Origin: Rouxiella sp. S1S-2
GTDB taxonomy: Bacteria > Pseudomonadota > Gammaproteobacteria > Enterobacterales > Enterobacteriaceae
Assembly (NCBI RefSeq): GCF_009208105.1
Contig: NZ_WFKL01000001.1
Location: forward strand, 992,001-1,056,000
Length of the DNA: 64,000 nucleotides
Reading direction: 5' to 3'
This document shows positions 62,949 through 64,000 of the stretch, one piece after another; the first letter of the stretch is position 1; the number at the start of each line of letters is the position of its first letter. The translations under genes were made by a program, and so were the position numbers. The notes below the pieces were generated by a model. The model did not search any database and was not told the DNA's origin. It was given only the letters and a program-made list of their open reading frames with translations.

Positions 62949-63800
62949 ATGCTGCCTGTTGAACGTCATCGCTTTATTACCGAAATCCTTAGCCAACGCG
63001 GTCGGGTGCTGGTTCAGGAAGTTGCCACACTGTGCCAGATATCGCTGGAAACGGCTCGCCGTGACCTCGCGCTGCTGGAGAAACGCGGCGCGTTGTTGCG
63101 CAGCCACGGAGGCGCGGTATTTGTCGAGCAGCACGAAAGCGAAAAGCTCTATGTGCCGGCGCAGATTGAGCAGGGTGAATCATTTCGCGAACGCAGTAAC
63201 CAGGCGCCGGACCAGAAAACCCGCATTGCTAAACGGGCACTGGCGCTGATTAATCCCGGCGACTGTTTACTGCTCGACAGTAGCTCGACCAGCTGGTTTT
63301 TAGCGCGGCAATTGCCCGACATCCAGCTCGTGGTATTGACTAACTCGCTGCATATCATCCAGACCCTGGCGGCCAAGGCCAACGTCAAAACCATCGGGTT
63401 GGGCGGTGAATATTCGGCGAAATATGAAGACTTCATCGGTGTATTGGCCGAGAAAATCTTAAAAGAGTTCGTGATTAACAAGCTGTTTTTCTCCTGTCAC
63501 GGCATTAGCCATGAAGGTGGGATCCGCGAGAGCAACGAGCACCATGCCCGGCTAAAACAGCAAATGTTGCTGTCGTCGGAACACAAAGTTCTGCTGGCCG
63601 ATTCCAGCAAGTTTGGTCGCCGATCCTTTGCTCGCATTTGCCACTATCGGGAAATAGATACGCTGATCACCGATTCGCTGGAGGACGACGAATTCCGTCA
63701 GGAATTGGCCTGGAGCAACGTCAATGTGATTGAGGTTGCCCCGGTTAGAAACAAGCAAGTTAGCGTCAAGACACACCGGGGAGACTCATCTCCTGTTTAA
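62949..63800 (+). CDS. DeoR family transcriptional regulator
   Basis: A 283-residue DeoR-type repressor. The N-terminal winged helix-turn-helix runs from about 5 to 60 (RHRFITEILSQRGRVLVQEVATL in part, SLETARRDLALLEKRGALLR), followed by SHGGAVFVE. The sugar-phosphate sensor domain has INPGDCLLLDSSST near residue 105, LVVLTNSLHI near 130 and HKVLLADSSKFGRRSF near 215-230. The ATG at 62949 has a strong purine-rich site; the upstream frame to 62913 is not needed. It lies directly upstream of a sugar-binding-protein gene on the same strand and probably controls it. Confidence 0.9.
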   Translation: MLPVERHRFITEILSQRGRVLVQEVATLCQISLETARRDLALLEKRGALLRSHGGAVFVEQHESEKLYVPAQIEQGESFRERSNQAPDQKTRIAKRALALINPGDCLLLDSSSTSWFLARQLPDIQLVVLTNSLHIIQTLAAKANVKTIGLGGEYSAKYEDFIGVLAEKILKEFVINKLFFSCHGISHEGGIRESNEHHARLKQQMLLSSEHKVLLADSSKFGRRSFARICHYREIDTLITDSLEDDEFRQELAWSNVNVIEVAPVRNKQVSVKTHRGDSSPV

Positions 63801-63896
63801 ACCAAAAACATCTTACCTATAAGTCACAACAACAATAACAGCCGTGGTGAGCCACTGACTGCGGTAAAAAACTGACAATTTGTGGAGTAAAAAAAC

Positions 63897-64000
63897 ATGA
63901 AGAAAACTGTACTTGCCTGCCTGTTTGCAGCCGCTTTCCTCTCTATTTCGGCGCACGCGGCCGACAAAATTCGCATGGGGGTCGTGGTTAAAGTGGGCGG
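63897..64000 (+). CDS. Sugar ABC transporter periplasmic binding protein (partial, N-terminus only)
   Basis: Only the first 34 codons are in the window. They give a signal peptide (MKKTVLACLFAAAFLSISAHA) and the mature start ADKIRMGVVVKVGG, typical of type I periplasmic sugar-binding proteins (ribose/galactose/autoinducer-2 class). A GGAG ribosome site precedes the ATG. The gene continues past the window end. Confidence 0.75.
   Translation, partial: MKKTVLACLFAAAFLSISAHAADKIRMGVVVKVG

Overview
This window is a stretch of an Enterobacterales chromosome. Nearly every core protein can be aligned by eye to its Escherichia coli K-12 counterpart, and the gene order follows the E. coli region from trmB to gcvTHP. 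proC sits between yggS and yggT, an arrangement I recall from Yersinia and Serratia rather than from E. coli. Together with short dispersed palindromes this suggests a Yersiniaceae-type organism (Rahnella, Rouxiella, Ewingella or Serratia neighbourhood). The genus is an inference. I saw no phage, IS element, CRISPR array or tRNA gene.

Layout. (1) 1-11.0 kb: housekeeping block of tRNA methylation (trmB), yggL, glutaminase, yggN, hemW, rdgB, yggT, proC, yggS, a PilT-like ATPase, ruvX, yqgE, gshB and rsmE. yggU, present between yggT and rdgB in E. coli, is absent and a hairpin occupies the gap. (2) 11.1-19.4 kb: endA, sprT, galP (two Gal-type operators), metK, then speA-speB for putrescine synthesis from arginine, with a small YqgB-like gene overlapping the start of speA. 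(3) 19.7-25.6 kb: tktA and epd-pgk-fbaA, with a near-perfect Cra box upstream of epd.

(4) 25.6-38 kb: accessory genes placed between fbaA and argO, around mscS. They are a PheP-type permease with a periplasmic PheC-type dehydratase, a complete lacI-lacZ-lacY cluster with a recognisable lac operator but no lacA, and a large secreted GH18 chitinase. (5) 38-43 kb: argO, yggE, argP, rpiA and serA, with a strong CRP site upstream of serA. (6) 43.2-45.7 kb: a secreted metzincin protease with PKD-like and chitin-binding-like C-terminal regions. (7) 45.8-56.7 kb: ygfA, 6S RNA, zapA, ygfB, pepP-ubiH-ubiI and gcvT-gcvH-gcvP.

(8) 56.9-64 kb: a secreted chorismate mutase, then a GntR regulator divergent from a four-gene operon (DUF2848 protein, amidase-signature enzyme, small EthD-like protein, MHS-family transporter). 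This operon looks like an uncharacterised catabolic pathway. The window ends with a DeoR-type regulator and the start of a sugar ABC-transporter binding protein.

Two links stand out. The exported chorismate mutase, the exported PheC-like dehydratase and the phenylalanine permease together could form a periplasmic route from chorismate towards phenylalanine. The chitinase and the protease both carry chitin-binding tails and may act on the same insect or fungal material.
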